64,000 nt of DNA, taken from Mycolicibacterium senegalense (GTDB lineage Bacteria > Actinomycetota > Actinomycetes > Mycobacteriales > Mycobacteriaceae). Below, piece by piece: positions 17,723 through 26,359 of the stretch. Position 1 is the first letter of the stretch. The number at the start of each line of letters is the position of its first letter. The notes under the pieces were generated by a model. The model ran no database searches. It saw only the letters and a program-made list of their open reading frames with translations, and was not told the origin of the DNA. The position numbers and the translations under genes were made by a program. The stretch lies in assembly GCF_019645875.1 (NCBI RefSeq), contig NZ_CP081000.1:5640417-5704416 (forward strand), in the 5' to 3' direction.

Positions 17723-18367
17723 GTGAGCGACCAGCCTCTGCTGCGTAATTCCGGCACGGCCCGCGAGCGCGATCCGCACGAACCCGTCGAGGAGCTCGAA
17801 TTCGAGGCGGCCATCGGGCGCAACGTCCGGCAACTGCGCCAACAGCACGGGCTCACCGTCGCCGACATGGCCGCCCGGGTGGGCATCTCCAAGGCCATGC
17901 TGTCCAAGATCGAAAACGCCCAGACCTCGTGCAGCCTGTCCACCCTGGCCCTGCTCGCCAAGGGCCTCGACGTTCCGGTGACCAGCCTGTTCCGCGGCGC
18001 CGACGTCGAACGTCCGGCGGCCTACGTCAAAGCCGGCACCGGCCCGGAGATCGTGCGCAACGGCACCAAACAGGGCCACGAGTACCAGTTGCTCAGCTCG
18101 CTGCGCGGTGAGCACAAGCGGCTGGAATGCCTGCACGTCACGCTGACCGAGAAGAGCCAGACCTACCCGCTGTTCCAGCACCCCGGCACCGAGTTCCTCT
18201 ACATGCTCGAAGGCGTCATGGACTACAGCCACAGCCGCTCGGTGTACCGGCTGCAGCCCGGCGACTCCCTACAGATCGACGGTGAAGGCGCTCACGGGCC
18301 GGTGGATCTGATCGAACTGCCGATCCGGTTCCTGTCGGTGATCGCCTTCCCCGACTCGCAGGTATAA
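17723..18367 (+). CDS. XRE-family regulator with C-terminal cupin domain
   Basis: The 214-aa protein has a helix-turn-helix at about residues 30-85 (IGRNVRQLRQQHGLTVADMA, ISKAMLSKIENAQTSCSLST) and a cupin sensing domain in the second half (FQHPGTEFLYMLEGVMDY, LQPGDSLQIDGEGAHGP). Regulators of this layout bind a small effector in the cupin barrel. GTG at 17723 lies 12 nt after the oxidase stop with AGGAG upstream, so it is the last gene of the glnT-glxBCD-oxidase operon and most likely controls it. Confidence 0.9.
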   Translation: MSDQPLLRNSGTARERDPHEPVEELEFEAAIGRNVRQLRQQHGLTVADMAARVGISKAMLSKIENAQTSCSLSTLALLAKGLDVPVTSLFRGADVERPAAYVKAGTGPEIVRNGTKQGHEYQLLSSLRGEHKRLECLHVTLTEKSQTYPLFQHPGTEFLYMLEGVMDYSHSRSVYRLQPGDSLQIDGEGAHGPVDLIELPIRFLSVIAFPDSQV

Positions 18368-18453
18368 CGCCCTATCCGGACACCTTCTGCTCATACTGCG
18401 TAAACCTCGGGTCGATACTTCTGAACTCCGACCGGGGGCGGCAAAGGAGACAG

Positions 18454-19830
18454 ATGAGCAGCACCAAGGCCGGCGCGGCCACCATCAGCCTGCGCGAGGC
18501 AGTCGAGATGGACACCACCAAGGCCATCGAGCTGTGGCTGGAAATCGAATCCGATCCGACCGAGCGCGAGCGCCAGATCGCGGCCTTGTCCGCCGACGCC
18601 AGGGCCAAACTCGGCGGGCTGCTCGACGCCCACACCGGCCCCGAGCTGTTGACGACCATCGACGCCCACCTGGCCGCGAAGGTACTCAAGGCGGCACCAG
18701 TCGAAGCCGCGGCCGGGGTCGTCAGCACGCTCGACGCCCCGCACGCCGCCGATATCCTGCGGCGGTTCGACAATCCCAAACGCGATTCGCTGCTGGACGC
18801 CATGGTTATCGACCGGGCCCGGATGCTGCGCGGTGTGCTGTCCTGGCCGGAGGACTCGGTGGCGGCCCACATGCAGCCCGATGCGCTGACCGTGGCACCG
18901 ACATCGACCGTGGCCCAAGCCGTCGACCAGATCAGGGAGCACGCCGCCGGCCGCCCGCACGGTTCAGCCGGGGCTTACGTCTACGTCGTCGGTACCGAGG
19001 GCATTCTCCTCGGGGCAGTACGGCTGCGCGCGCTGGTGCTGACGCCCGCCGATCGGCCGGTCGAGGCGTTGATGGACGACCCGGTCACCGTCGCACCGCT
19101 GACGGACGTCGAGGACGCCGCCATGACGCTCATCGACCATCAGCTCGATGAGCTGCCGGTGGTAGACGCCGAGAACCGGCTGCTGGGCGTGCTCACCGAG
19201 GATGACGCCGTGCAAGTCGCCGAACAGGAGGCCACCGAGGATGCCGAGCGCCAGGGCGGATCCGCGCCGCTCGAGGTGCCCTACCTTCAGGCCTCTCCTT
19301 GGCTGCTGTGGCGCAAACGCATCGTCTGGCTACTGGTGCTCTTCGCTGCCGAGGCCTACACCGGAACGGTACTGCGGGCGTTCGAAGAAGAGATGGAAGC
19401 CGTTGTGGCCCTGGCCTTTTTCATCCCGCTGCTGATCGGGACGGGCGGTAACACCGGCACCCAGATCACCACCACCTTGGTCCGGGCCATGGGCACCGGA
19501 CAGGTCCGGTTCCGCGACGTGCCCGCCATCGTCAACAAGGAGATGTCCACCGGCGCGCTGATCGCAATCGCCATGGCTGCCGCGGCATTGGTGCGGTCTT
19601 GGACGCTGGGTGTCGGGCCGCAGGTCACCCTGACCGTGTGTCTGACGGTCGCCGCGATCGTGATGTGGGCCTCGCTGGTGTCGTCGGTGCTGCCGCTGGT
19701 CTTGAAGAAGCTGAAGGTCGACCCGGCGGTGGTGTCGGCCCCGATGATCGCGACGATCGTCGACGGCACCGGCCTGATGATCTACTTCTGGATCGCCCAC
19801 CTCACATTGCCGCAGTTGGCGGGTTTATAG
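18454..19830 (+). CDS. mgtE: Magnesium transporter MgtE
   Basis: The 458-aa protein shows the MgtE order: a helical N-domain (about residues 25-130), paired CBS domains (LTVAPTSTVAQAV; DDPVTVAPLTDVEDAAMTLIDHQLDELPVVDAENRLLGVLTEDDA), a plug helix, and five C-terminal membrane helices with the pore segment FFIPLLIGTGGNTGTQITTT. It imports Mg2+ or Co2+, and the CBS domains close the channel when Mg2+ is high. The ATG is preceded by AAAGGAGA. The 86-nt gap upstream is too short for an M-box riboswitch. Confidence 0.95.
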   Translation: MSSTKAGAATISLREAVEMDTTKAIELWLEIESDPTERERQIAALSADARAKLGGLLDAHTGPELLTTIDAHLAAKVLKAAPVEAAAGVVSTLDAPHAADILRRFDNPKRDSLLDAMVIDRARMLRGVLSWPEDSVAAHMQPDALTVAPTSTVAQAVDQIREHAAGRPHGSAGAYVYVVGTEGILLGAVRLRALVLTPADRPVEALMDDPVTVAPLTDVEDAAMTLIDHQLDELPVVDAENRLLGVLTEDDAVQVAEQEATEDAERQGGSAPLEVPYLQASPWLLWRKRIVWLLVLFAAEAYTGTVLRAFEEEMEAVVALAFFIPLLIGTGGNTGTQITTTLVRAMGTGQVRFRDVPAIVNKEMSTGALIAIAMAAAALVRSWTLGVGPQVTLTVCLTVAAIVMWASLVSSVLPLVLKKLKVDPAVVSAPMIATIVDGTGLMIYFWIAHLTLPQLAGL

Positions 19831-19838
19831 GGCGGTGC

Positions 19839-20054
19839 TCACTCGTAGATGCCGACGATCCGCTGCGGGCCGTGATGGTTGTGCCAGCCGGGCTTCATCC
19901 CCGGGGCCGGGGTGGCGTAGGTATCCGGGCTGAACTGGTTGCCCGGGCCGTGCGGCTCTTGCGCGGCGGCCGTGCCCGCCAGGCCGAGCGCGACGGCGCC
20001 GAAGACGCCCGCGGACAGGATGGGCAGGGTCAGTGCCTTGGTGAACTTCGTCAT
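19839..20054 (-). CDS. Small secreted protein, 71 aa
   Basis: The protein has a clear signal peptide (MTKFTKALTLPILSAGVFGA, cleavage after GTAAAQ) followed by a mature part of about 38 residues rich in His, Pro, Gly and Asn (PGNQFSPDTYATPAPGMK). No family is recognised. Small secreted proteins of this kind are common in mycobacteria. It converges with mgtE, 8 nt apart, and diverges from leuA. The signal peptide and mycobacterial codon use support a real gene despite its size. Confidence 0.7.
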   Translation of the reverse strand: MTKFTKALTLPILSAGVFGAVALGLAGTAAAQEPHGPGNQFSPDTYATPAPGMKPGWHNHHGPQRIVGIYE

Positions 20055-20257
20055 GATCTGAAATCCTTTGTCTCAGTGTATGTTTCGGTTTCTTCCGCGG
20101 CCTGTTCGGCCACTGAGACAAGAATGCGATCTCCGGCGCCCCGGGTCTGTCCGGCAATCAGGCGATCAACCTGGTGAAGATGCGTTCCCCCGATCGGGGG
20201 AAGTGCACGTCATCGGCGGGTTTTGGCCTGCGATTCGCGCGGAGTACAGTTGAGCGC

Positions 20258-20299
20258 GTGCAGCGGGTGCTCCTCCTCGGACGCCGCGACGGGGTCTGA
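20258..20299 (+). CDS. leuL: leuA leader peptide (leucine attenuator)
   Basis: A 13-residue frame VQRVLLLGRRDGV opens at GTG 20258 and contains three consecutive CTC leucine codons. Its 3' part forms the left arm of a terminator-like hairpin 75 nt before leuA. This is the classic layout of ribosome-mediated attenuation: scarce Leu-tRNA stalls the ribosome on the Leu codons and prevents the terminator from forming. Leucine attenuators upstream of leuA have been predicted in actinobacteria. Confidence 0.75.
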   Translation: MQRVLLLGRRDGV

Positions 20300-20326
20300 C
20301 CAGACCGGCTTCCCGTCGCGGGTTTT
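20284..20326 (+). terminator. Attenuator terminator upstream of leuA
   Basis: A 10-bp perfect stem pairs 20284-20293 with 20312-20321 and is followed by GTTTTG. Inside is a small competing hairpin (20293-20297 with 20302-20306). The left arm lies inside the leader peptide codons, so ribosome position decides whether the stem can form. Confidence 0.65.
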
Positions 20327-20373
20327 GCGATGCGCCGGTCGAGTCCCCCACTCAAACTCCCGGAGCAAACACC

Positions 20374-22170
20374 ATGACCAGCCCAGACGCCTACACGTCC
20401 GTACGCACCATCACCACTCCTGCCGGCGCTCCCAATCCCGGCCAGCCCGCATGGAACACCCAGCGCGGCTCAGCGATGCCGGTAAGCCGGTACCGCAGCT
20501 TCGCCAAAGAGGTCGAAGATGTCCGGCTGCCCGACCGCACCTGGCCCGACAGGGTCATCGACAAGGCGCCGATGTGGTGCGCCGTCGACCTGCGTGACGG
20601 CAACCAGGCCCTGATCGATCCCATGAGCCCGGCCCGCAAGCGCCGCGTGTTCGACCTGCTGGTGCGGATGGGCTACAAGGAGATCGAGGTCGGCTTCCCG
20701 TCGGCCAGCCAGACCGACTTCGACTTCGTCCGCGAGATCATCGAGCAGGGCGCGATCCCCGACGACGTGACCATCCAGGTGCTGACCCAGTGCCGGCCGG
20801 AGCTGATCGAGCGCACCTTCGAAGCCTGCGCGGGCGCACCCCAGGTGATCGTGCACTTCTACAACTCGACGTCGATCCTGCAGCGCCGCGTGGTGTTCCG
20901 GGCCGACCGCGACGCGGTCAAGAAGATCGCCACCGACGGCGCCACGATGTGCGTCGAGGAAGCGAAGAAGTACCCGCAGACCCGGTGGCGCTTCGAGTAC
21001 TCCCCCGAGTCCTACACCGGCACCGAGCTGGAGTACGCGGTCGAGGTGTGCAACGCGGTGGCCGACATCGTCAAGCCCACGCCGCAGTGGCCGCTGATCG
21101 TCAACCTGCCCGCCACCGTCGAGATGGCCACCCCGAACGTGTACGCCGACTCGATCGAGTGGATGAACCGGCACTTGACCCCGCGGGATTCGATCATCCT
21201 GAGCCTGCACCCGCACAACGATCGCGGAACCGGTGTCGCCGCAGCCGAATTGGGCTACCAGGCCGGTGCCGACCGGATCGAGGGCTGCCTGTTCGGCAAC
21301 GGTGAGCGCACCGGCAACGTCTGCCTGGTGACGCTGGGGCTGAACATGTTCAGCCGCGGCGTCGACCCGCAGATCGACTTCTCCAACATCGACGAGATCC
21401 GTCGCACCGTCGAATACTGCAACCAGCTGCCCGTGCACGAACGTCATCCCTACGGCGGTGACCTGGTCTACACCGCGTTCTCCGGCAGCCACCAGGACGC
21501 CATCAACAAGGGCCTGGACCAGATGAAGTTCGATGCCGACGCTGCGGACAAGGATGTCGACGACATCCTGTGGCAGGTTCCCTACCTGCCCATCGATCCC
21601 AAGGACGTCGGCCGCACCTACGAGGCCGTGATCCGGGTGAACTCGCAGTCCGGCAAGGGCGGCGTGGCCTACATCATGAAGGCCGACCACGGCCTGTCGC
21701 TGCCGCGCCGGCTGCAGATCGAGTTCAGCCAGGCCATCCAGCAGATCACCGATGGTGAGGGCGGCGAGGTGTCGCCCAAGGAGATCTGGGACGCGTTCTC
21801 CGAGGAGTACCTGGCCCCGATCACCCCGTTGGAGCGGATCCGCCAGAAAGTGGTCGCCTCCGAGGTGGACGGTGGCACCGACACCATCACCGCGATCGTC
21901 AAGATCGACGGTGAGGAGCGCGAGATCGTCGGTGCGGGCAACGGTCCGCTGGCGGCGTTCGTCGACGCTCTCGGCGCCATCGGCTACGACATCAACGTGC
22001 TGGACTACTCCGAGCACGCCATGTCGTCGGGTGAAGAGGCCCAGGCCGCGGCTTACGTCGAGGCGTCGATCGGCGGCAAGACGGTCTGGGGCGTCGGGAT
22101 CGCCACGTCGATCACAACTGCATCACTTCGGGCCGTCGTATCTGCTGTCAACCGCGCGGCACGTGGTTAG
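20374..22170 (+). CDS. leuA: 2-isopropylmalate synthase
   Basis: LeuA condenses acetyl-CoA with 2-oxoisovalerate, the first committed step of leucine synthesis. The 598-aa protein has the catalytic TIM barrel (WCAVDLRDGNQALIDPMSP, HPHNDRGTGVAAAELG, FGNGERTGNVCLVTLGLNM) and a C-terminal regulatory domain with GAGNGPLAAFVDAL for leucine feedback. The M. tuberculosis protein is 644 aa because of a 19-residue tandem repeat between the domains; that repeat is not visible here. Expression is probably set by the leader-peptide attenuator just upstream. Confidence 0.97.
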   Translation: MTSPDAYTSVRTITTPAGAPNPGQPAWNTQRGSAMPVSRYRSFAKEVEDVRLPDRTWPDRVIDKAPMWCAVDLRDGNQALIDPMSPARKRRVFDLLVRMGYKEIEVGFPSASQTDFDFVREIIEQGAIPDDVTIQVLTQCRPELIERTFEACAGAPQVIVHFYNSTSILQRRVVFRADRDAVKKIATDGATMCVEEAKKYPQTRWRFEYSPESYTGTELEYAVEVCNAVADIVKPTPQWPLIVNLPATVEMATPNVYADSIEWMNRHLTPRDSIILSLHPHNDRGTGVAAAELGYQAGADRIEGCLFGNGERTGNVCLVTLGLNMFSRGVDPQIDFSNIDEIRRTVEYCNQLPVHERHPYGGDLVYTAFSGSHQDAINKGLDQMKFDADAADKDVDDILWQVPYLPIDPKDVGRTYEAVIRVNSQSGKGGVAYIMKADHGLSLPRRLQIEFSQAIQQITDGEGGEVSPKEIWDAFSEEYLAPITPLERIRQKVVASEVDGGTDTITAIVKIDGEEREIVGAGNGPLAAFVDALGAIGYDINVLDYSEHAMSSGEEAQAAAYVEASIGGKTVWGVGIATSITTASLRAVVSAVNRAARG

Positions 22171-22176
22171 CTGACG

Positions 22177-22197
22177 TCGGCGCAAAAACTGCGCCGA
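22177..22197 (+). terminator. Hairpin after leuA
   Basis: A perfect 8-bp stem (22177-22184 with 22190-22197) with loop AAAAC begins 7 nt past the leuA stop. No U-run follows, so it would be a weak or U-less terminator. Confidence 0.4.
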
Positions 22198-22220
22198 ACG
22201 TCGACTGCGAGGAGTGACCC

Positions 22221-22607
22221 ATGGACTGGGGTCCAACTTGGGATTTCCTGTGGCATTTCCTGATCATCTTCGCCTGGATCGCCTACCTGCTGGTCCTGTT
22301 CCAGATCCTCACGGACCTGTTCTGGCGTGATCACAAGACCTCCGGCTGGGTGAAAGCCGTATGGGTGGTCTTCCTGATCGTGTTCCCCTGGCTCACCGCG
22401 TTGATCTACCTGATCGCCCGCGGCAAGGGCATGTCGGAGCGTGCGCAGGCAGCGGCCCTGGCAGCCAAGAAGGAGACCGACGACTACATCCGCCAGGCGG
22501 CAGGGCGGTCCCCGGCACAGGAGATCGCCGACGCCAAAGCGTTGTTGGACGCCGGCACCATCACCCAGGCCGAGTTCGACGGGCTCAAGGCCAAGGCGTT
22601 GAGCTAG
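22221..22607 (+). CDS. Membrane protein with PLDc_N-like helices and C-terminal SHOCT domain
   Basis: The 128-aa protein has two membrane helices (FLIIFAWIAYLLVLFQILTD and VFLIVFPWLTALIYLI) separated by a short loop, then a charged linker and a C-terminal SHOCT motif (AKALLDAGTITQAEFDGLKA). SHOCT is a short oligomerisation-type domain of unclear function on many actinobacterial membrane proteins. The ATG is preceded by GAGGAG. Its stop abuts the stop of the convergent exonuclease gene. Confidence 0.8.
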   Translation: MDWGPTWDFLWHFLIIFAWIAYLLVLFQILTDLFWRDHKTSGWVKAVWVVFLIVFPWLTALIYLIARGKGMSERAQAAALAAKKETDDYIRQAAGRSPAQEIADAKALLDAGTITQAEFDGLKAKALS

Positions 22608-23597
22608 TCAGAACAGCGTGTACTGATCGCTTTCGGGCGCGGTGTCGATGAACTCCTCGATGCTCGCACCGCCGACGACGTGGTCCAGCAGGCCCATGAA
22701 CGACGCGTCATCCAGCAGCGGCACCCCCAGCTCCACCGCCTGGTAACCCTTGCCCTGATCGGGTGCGGGCTCGTTGCAGAGGACCAGCGAGGTCTGCTGG
22801 TCCACCAGGTCGGTGTAGGCCAGCCCGGCGTGCAGGATGCGCTCGATGAGTTCCTCATGGGTGCGGGCCACCTCGGCTGACAATGCCACCCGCATGCCCT
22901 GCACGAGTGGCCGCCCCGGCACGTAGACCCCCGGGTTGGCGTACTCGCATGGCAGCCGCGAGGCCAGCACCTTCAGCGGCCGTAGCTCGTCATGGGTGAT
23001 GTGGCCGTTGGGCCAGCGGCGCCGGCTCACCTCGCGCAGCGGCAGCCAGACCTTGCGGTCACGGGCCCGGGCCAGGGTGGGCTTGAGGATCTGCGCCAGC
23101 ACCAACGCGTCGTCGAGGGCATCGTGGGGCTTCATCTGGCTCACGCCCCAATGCGCGGCCAACGTCTCCAGCCGCAGGTTCTCCGTGCCCAAGGCCAGCC
23201 GCCGGGCCAACTCGACCGTGCACATCACGCTGTCGACCGGCAGTTCCGCGCCAACCAGCTCGGCTTCGGCCGTCAGGAAGCTGTAGTCGAAGCCCACGTT
23301 GTGGGCCACCAGGGTGCGGCCCCGCAGGATGTCACTCACCTCGTCGACGACGTCGCCGAAGGTCGGCTGGCCCTCCAACATCTCGGCCGTCAGTCCGTGC
23401 ACATGGGTGGGCCCGGGATCGACCCCCGGATTCAGCAAGGTGGCGACACTGCGCTCGACATTGCCGTCGTCTCCGACGGCGAGGGCGGCGACGCTGACGA
23501 TACGTGCCTGCCCGGGCCGGAACCCGGTGGTTTCCACGTCGACGACGGCCCAGCCCGCGCCCGGCTCCTCGGCCGGCCTGCCCCACGCGCTGCTCAT
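22608..23597 (-). CDS. DnaQ-type 3'-5' exonuclease with BRCT domain (Rv3711c-like)
   Basis: The 329-aa protein carries the DEDD exonuclease motifs in order: VVDVETTGF (ExoI), AHNVGFDYSFL (ExoII) and HDALDDALVLAQ (ExoIII). The C-terminal third (from about residue 220, LVQGMRVALSAEVARTHEEL to EFIDTAPESDQ) resembles a BRCT domain. Proteins of this type are annotated as the epsilon subunit of DNA polymerase III, but mycobacterial proofreading is known to reside in the PHP domain of DnaE1, so a repair or processing role is more likely. ATG at 23597 (MSSAWGRP) was chosen over an ATG 30 nt upstream. Confidence 0.88.
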   Translation of the reverse strand: MSSAWGRPAEEPGAGWAVVDVETTGFRPGQARIVSVAALAVGDDGNVERSVATLLNPGVDPGPTHVHGLTAEMLEGQPTFGDVVDEVSDILRGRTLVAHNVGFDYSFLTAEAELVGAELPVDSVMCTVELARRLALGTENLRLETLAAHWGVSQMKPHDALDDALVLAQILKPTLARARDRKVWLPLREVSRRRWPNGHITHDELRPLKVLASRLPCEYANPGVYVPGRPLVQGMRVALSAEVARTHEELIERILHAGLAYTDLVDQQTSLVLCNEPAPDQGKGYQAVELGVPLLDDASFMGLLDHVVGGASIEEFIDTAPESDQYTLF

Positions 23598-23671
23598 ATT
23601 CGCCAGGATGGCACGTGAGCCCGACAACCTCAGGCGGCGCGGCAGCGTGTCGTGCCCCTAAAATCGCCGGA

Positions 23672-24925
23672 ATGCTGACCCTTCGAGGGCGTGCCGCACT
23701 GGCCGCCGGATCAACCGCGCGCTGGGCGTCGCGGGTCACCGGGCGCGGCGCGGGCGCGATGATCGGCGGCCTGGTGGCGATGACGCTGGACCGCTCGATC
23801 CTGCGTCAGCTGGGCCAGGACCGCCGCGCCGTCGTCGTGACCGGCACGAACGGTAAATCGACCACCACCCGGATGACCGCAGCCGCCCTGGCCACGCTCG
23901 GCCCGGTGGCCAGCAACTCCGAGGGCGCCAACATGGATGCCGGGCTGGTAGCGGCACTCGCCTCAGCGCGCGAGGCCACACTGGCGGCCCTGGAAGTCGA
24001 CGAGATGCACGTCCCGCACGTCAGCGATGCGGTGAACCCGTCGGTGATCGTCCTGCTGAATCTGTCCCGCGACCAGCTGGACCGGGTTGGTGAGATCAAC
24101 CACATCGAACGCACCCTGCGCGGCGGGCTGGCTCGCCATCGCGACGCGGTGATCGTGGCCAACTGCGACGACGTGCTGATGACCTCGGCCGCCTACGACA
24201 GTCCCAACGTGGTGTGGGTGGCTGCCGGCGGCAGCTGGTCGGGCGACTCCGTCAGCTGCCCGCGGTCCGGCGAGATCATCGAGCGCAACGGGCGCGACTG
24301 GCACTCGACCGGGAGCGACTTCAAACGGCCCAGCCCGCAGTGGTGGTTCGACGACACCCACATCTACGGGCCCGACGGCCTCACCCTGCCGATGACGCTG
24401 GCCCTGCCGGGTGCGGTCAACCGCGGCAACGCCACCCAGGCCGTCGCGGCAGCCGTGGCGCTGGGCGCTGACCCCGCCGCCGCGGTGGCCGCCGTCTCCG
24501 GCGTCGACGAGGTGGCCGGGCGCTACCGCACAGTGCAGATCGGCTCGCACACCGCCCGGATCCTGCTGGCCAAGAACCCCGCCGGCTGGCAAGAGGCCTT
24601 GTCCATGGTGGACAAGCACGGTGCGGGCGTGGTCATTTCCGTCAACGGGCAGGTGCCCGATGGCGAAGACCTGTCCTGGCTGTGGGACGTGAGCTTCGAG
24701 CATTTCGCCGATGAGCCGCTTGCGCGAAGAGAAACGAGTACAGCCGCGGTCGTGGTCGCCGCCGGCGAGCGCGGAACGGATCTGGCCGTGCGGCTCGGCT
24801 ATGCCGGCGTCGAGCATTCCCTGGTGCACGACACCCTCGCCGCGATCGACAGCTGCCCGCCCGGGCACGTCGAGGTGATCGCCAACTACACGGCCTTCCT
24901 GCAACTGAATCGGAGGCTGTCGTGA
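23672..24925 (+). CDS. murT: Lipid II isoglutaminyl synthase, MurT subunit
   Basis: MurT with GatD amidates D-glutamate of lipid II to D-isoglutamine. The 417-aa protein is Mur ligase-like: the P-loop VVVTGTNGKSTTTRMTA, the central-domain NSEGANMDAGLVAAL and LEVDEMHVPHV segments, and a C-terminal DUF1727-type domain (RILLAKNPAGWQEAL). It activates the glutamate carboxylate with ATP at the membrane. The stop overlaps the gatD GTG by 4 nt, matching the Rv3712-Rv3713 pair of M. tuberculosis. Confidence 0.94.
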   Translation: MLTLRGRAALAAGSTARWASRVTGRGAGAMIGGLVAMTLDRSILRQLGQDRRAVVVTGTNGKSTTTRMTAAALATLGPVASNSEGANMDAGLVAALASAREATLAALEVDEMHVPHVSDAVNPSVIVLLNLSRDQLDRVGEINHIERTLRGGLARHRDAVIVANCDDVLMTSAAYDSPNVVWVAAGGSWSGDSVSCPRSGEIIERNGRDWHSTGSDFKRPSPQWWFDDTHIYGPDGLTLPMTLALPGAVNRGNATQAVAAAVALGADPAAAVAAVSGVDEVAGRYRTVQIGSHTARILLAKNPAGWQEALSMVDKHGAGVVISVNGQVPDGEDLSWLWDVSFEHFADEPLARRETSTAAVVVAAGERGTDLAVRLGYAGVEHSLVHDTLAAIDSCPPGHVEVIANYTAFLQLNRRLS

Positions 24926-25629
24926 CGGTGCAGATCGGGCTCGTGCTGCCCGACGTGATGGGTACCTACGGCGACAGCGGCAATGCCGTGGTGCTGCAGC
25001 AGCGATTGCGGTTGCGCGGCATCGACGCCGAGATCGTGGAGATCACGCTGTCCGACCCGGTGCCCGACTCACTGGACCTCTACACGCTCGGCGGTGCCGA
25101 AGATTACGCGCAGCGCCTGGCGACCAAGCACCTGATCCGCTATCCCGGTCTGCAGCAAGCGGTTTCGCGAGGTGCGCCGGTGCTGGCGATCTGCGCGGCG
25201 ATCCAGGTGCTCGGCCATTGGTACGAGACCTCGGCCGGGGAACGCGTGGAGGGAGTCGGGCTGCTCGACGTCACCACCTCCCCGCAGCAGGCCCGCACCA
25301 TCGGTGAGGTCGCGTCGAGGCCGCTCCTGGAGGGGCTGTCCCAGCCGCTGACCGGGTTCGAGAACCACCGCGGCGGAACGGTTCTGGGCCCGGACGCCAG
25401 GCCACTGGCCGCCGTCACCAAGGGTGCGGGCAACCGGGCGGGCGACGGCTACGACGGCGCGGTGCAGGGCAGCGTGGTGGCCACCTACCTGCACGGCCCG
25501 TGCCTGGCTCGCAATCCGGAACTGGCCGATCATCTGCTGTCCCAGGTGGTGGGTGAGCTGCCGCCGCTGGAACTGCCGGAGGTGGAGCTGCTGCGCCGCG
25601 AACGGTTGGCCGCCCCGCGGCGGGTGTAG
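24922..25629 (+). CDS. gatD: Lipid II isoglutaminyl synthase, glutaminase subunit GatD
   Basis: GatD is the class I glutamine amidotransferase partner of MurT and supplies ammonia from glutamine. The 235-aa protein has the triad-type layout: the nucleophile Cys near residue 91 in PVLAICAAIQVLG, and the His in VVATYLHGPCLARN. LPDVMGTYGDSGNAVVLQQRL and LGGAEDYAQRLA are typical CobB/CobQ-like segments. GTG start at 24922 overlaps murT. It was formerly called cobQ2 in M. tuberculosis, but no cobalamin gene is nearby. Confidence 0.94.
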   Translation: MTVQIGLVLPDVMGTYGDSGNAVVLQQRLRLRGIDAEIVEITLSDPVPDSLDLYTLGGAEDYAQRLATKHLIRYPGLQQAVSRGAPVLAICAAIQVLGHWYETSAGERVEGVGLLDVTTSPQQARTIGEVASRPLLEGLSQPLTGFENHRGGTVLGPDARPLAAVTKGAGNRAGDGYDGAVQGSVVATYLHGPCLARNPELADHLLSQVVGELPPLELPEVELLRRERLAAPRRV

Positions 25630-25639
25630 GACCGCGATA

Positions 25640-26359
25640 TCAGGCTTCGGCGGCGAAAGGGTCCGCAGCGGCGGCGATCTTGGCCGCGGCGTCAGCGAGA
25701 ATCGGCTCGCCATGGCCGAATCCGGCGATCTGGGCGCCCGTGGCGGCAAGCTTGGCCACCGACTCGGCGAGCTCGGCGCGGTCGGTGTTGAAGACCCCGA
25801 AGATCACCTGGCCGTTGAACTCGGCGACCACGTCACCGGTGAGCACGGTATCGGCCGCCGGCAGATAGAGCGCGATGCTGCCGGGGGTGTGGCCGGGCAC
25901 TCCGATCACCCGGGCCCCGCCGGCGAAATCCAACACGTCACCGTCGCTCACCACCGCGTCCACCCGGCAGGCCGGGCCGTGCGGCGACGCGTCGAAATCC
26001 GGGCGGAGCGTCCGCTCCGAGTCGGTCAGCACCGGCAACGGTCCCGGTTCGCACCCCCGGACGAACTCCGCGTCCCCCTTGCCTGCGACGACTTCCACGT
26101 CGGACCAGTCGGCGATCTCGGCGGCCGCACCGCAGTGGTCTTCGTGAAAATGGGTGAGCACTATGCGCTTGACGTGAATCCGTCGCAGGCGCAGTTCGGC
26201 GAGCGCATCGGCGATCAACTCCGCACTGTCGGGCCAGCCGGTGTCGATCAGCGTCACGCCGTCGGGCTCGGTCCACAGGTAACTGTTGAGCAGATGAGCC
26301 TGGCCGCCGGGGATCCGCAGTCGATACAGCGAGGGCGCCATCAGGAGTAGATCGGGCAT
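25640..26359 (-). CDS. MBL-fold metallo-hydrolase
   Basis: The 239-aa protein has the metallo-beta-lactamase-fold metal motif THFHEDHCG (HxHxDH), the later Asp/His ligands in GVPGHTPGSIALYL and TVLTGDVV, and the final His in GFGHGEPI. These bind two divalent metals, usually Zn, and hydrolyse esters, thioesters or lactones. The substrate is not readable. It converges with gatD. In M. tuberculosis this position holds Rv3714c, which I do not recall as an MBL protein, so this may be an insertion or replacement. Confidence 0.85.
   Translation of the reverse strand: MPDLLLMAPSLYRLRIPGGQAHLLNSYLWTEPDGVTLIDTGWPDSAELIADALAELRLRRIHVKRIVLTHFHEDHCGAAAEIADWSDVEVVAGKGDAEFVRGCEPGPLPVLTDSERTLRPDFDASPHGPACRVDAVVSDGDVLDFAGGARVIGVPGHTPGSIALYLPAADTVLTGDVVAEFNGQVIFGVFNTDRAELAESVAKLAATGAQIAGFGHGEPILADAAAKIAAAADPFAAEA

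Noticed and set aside
18368..18453. M-box riboswitch upstream of mgtE
   Set aside because: Only 86 nt are available and no M-box helices are visible; the element needs about 170 nt.
20230..20373. T-box riboswitch upstream of leuA
   Set aside because: No T-box antiterminator sequence or specifier stem is visible, while the leader peptide with three Leu codons explains the region.
20470..22017. 515-codon open frame on the minus strand across leuA
   Set aside because: This is an antisense shadow caused by GC-biased third positions in leuA; the sense frame is a complete leuA.
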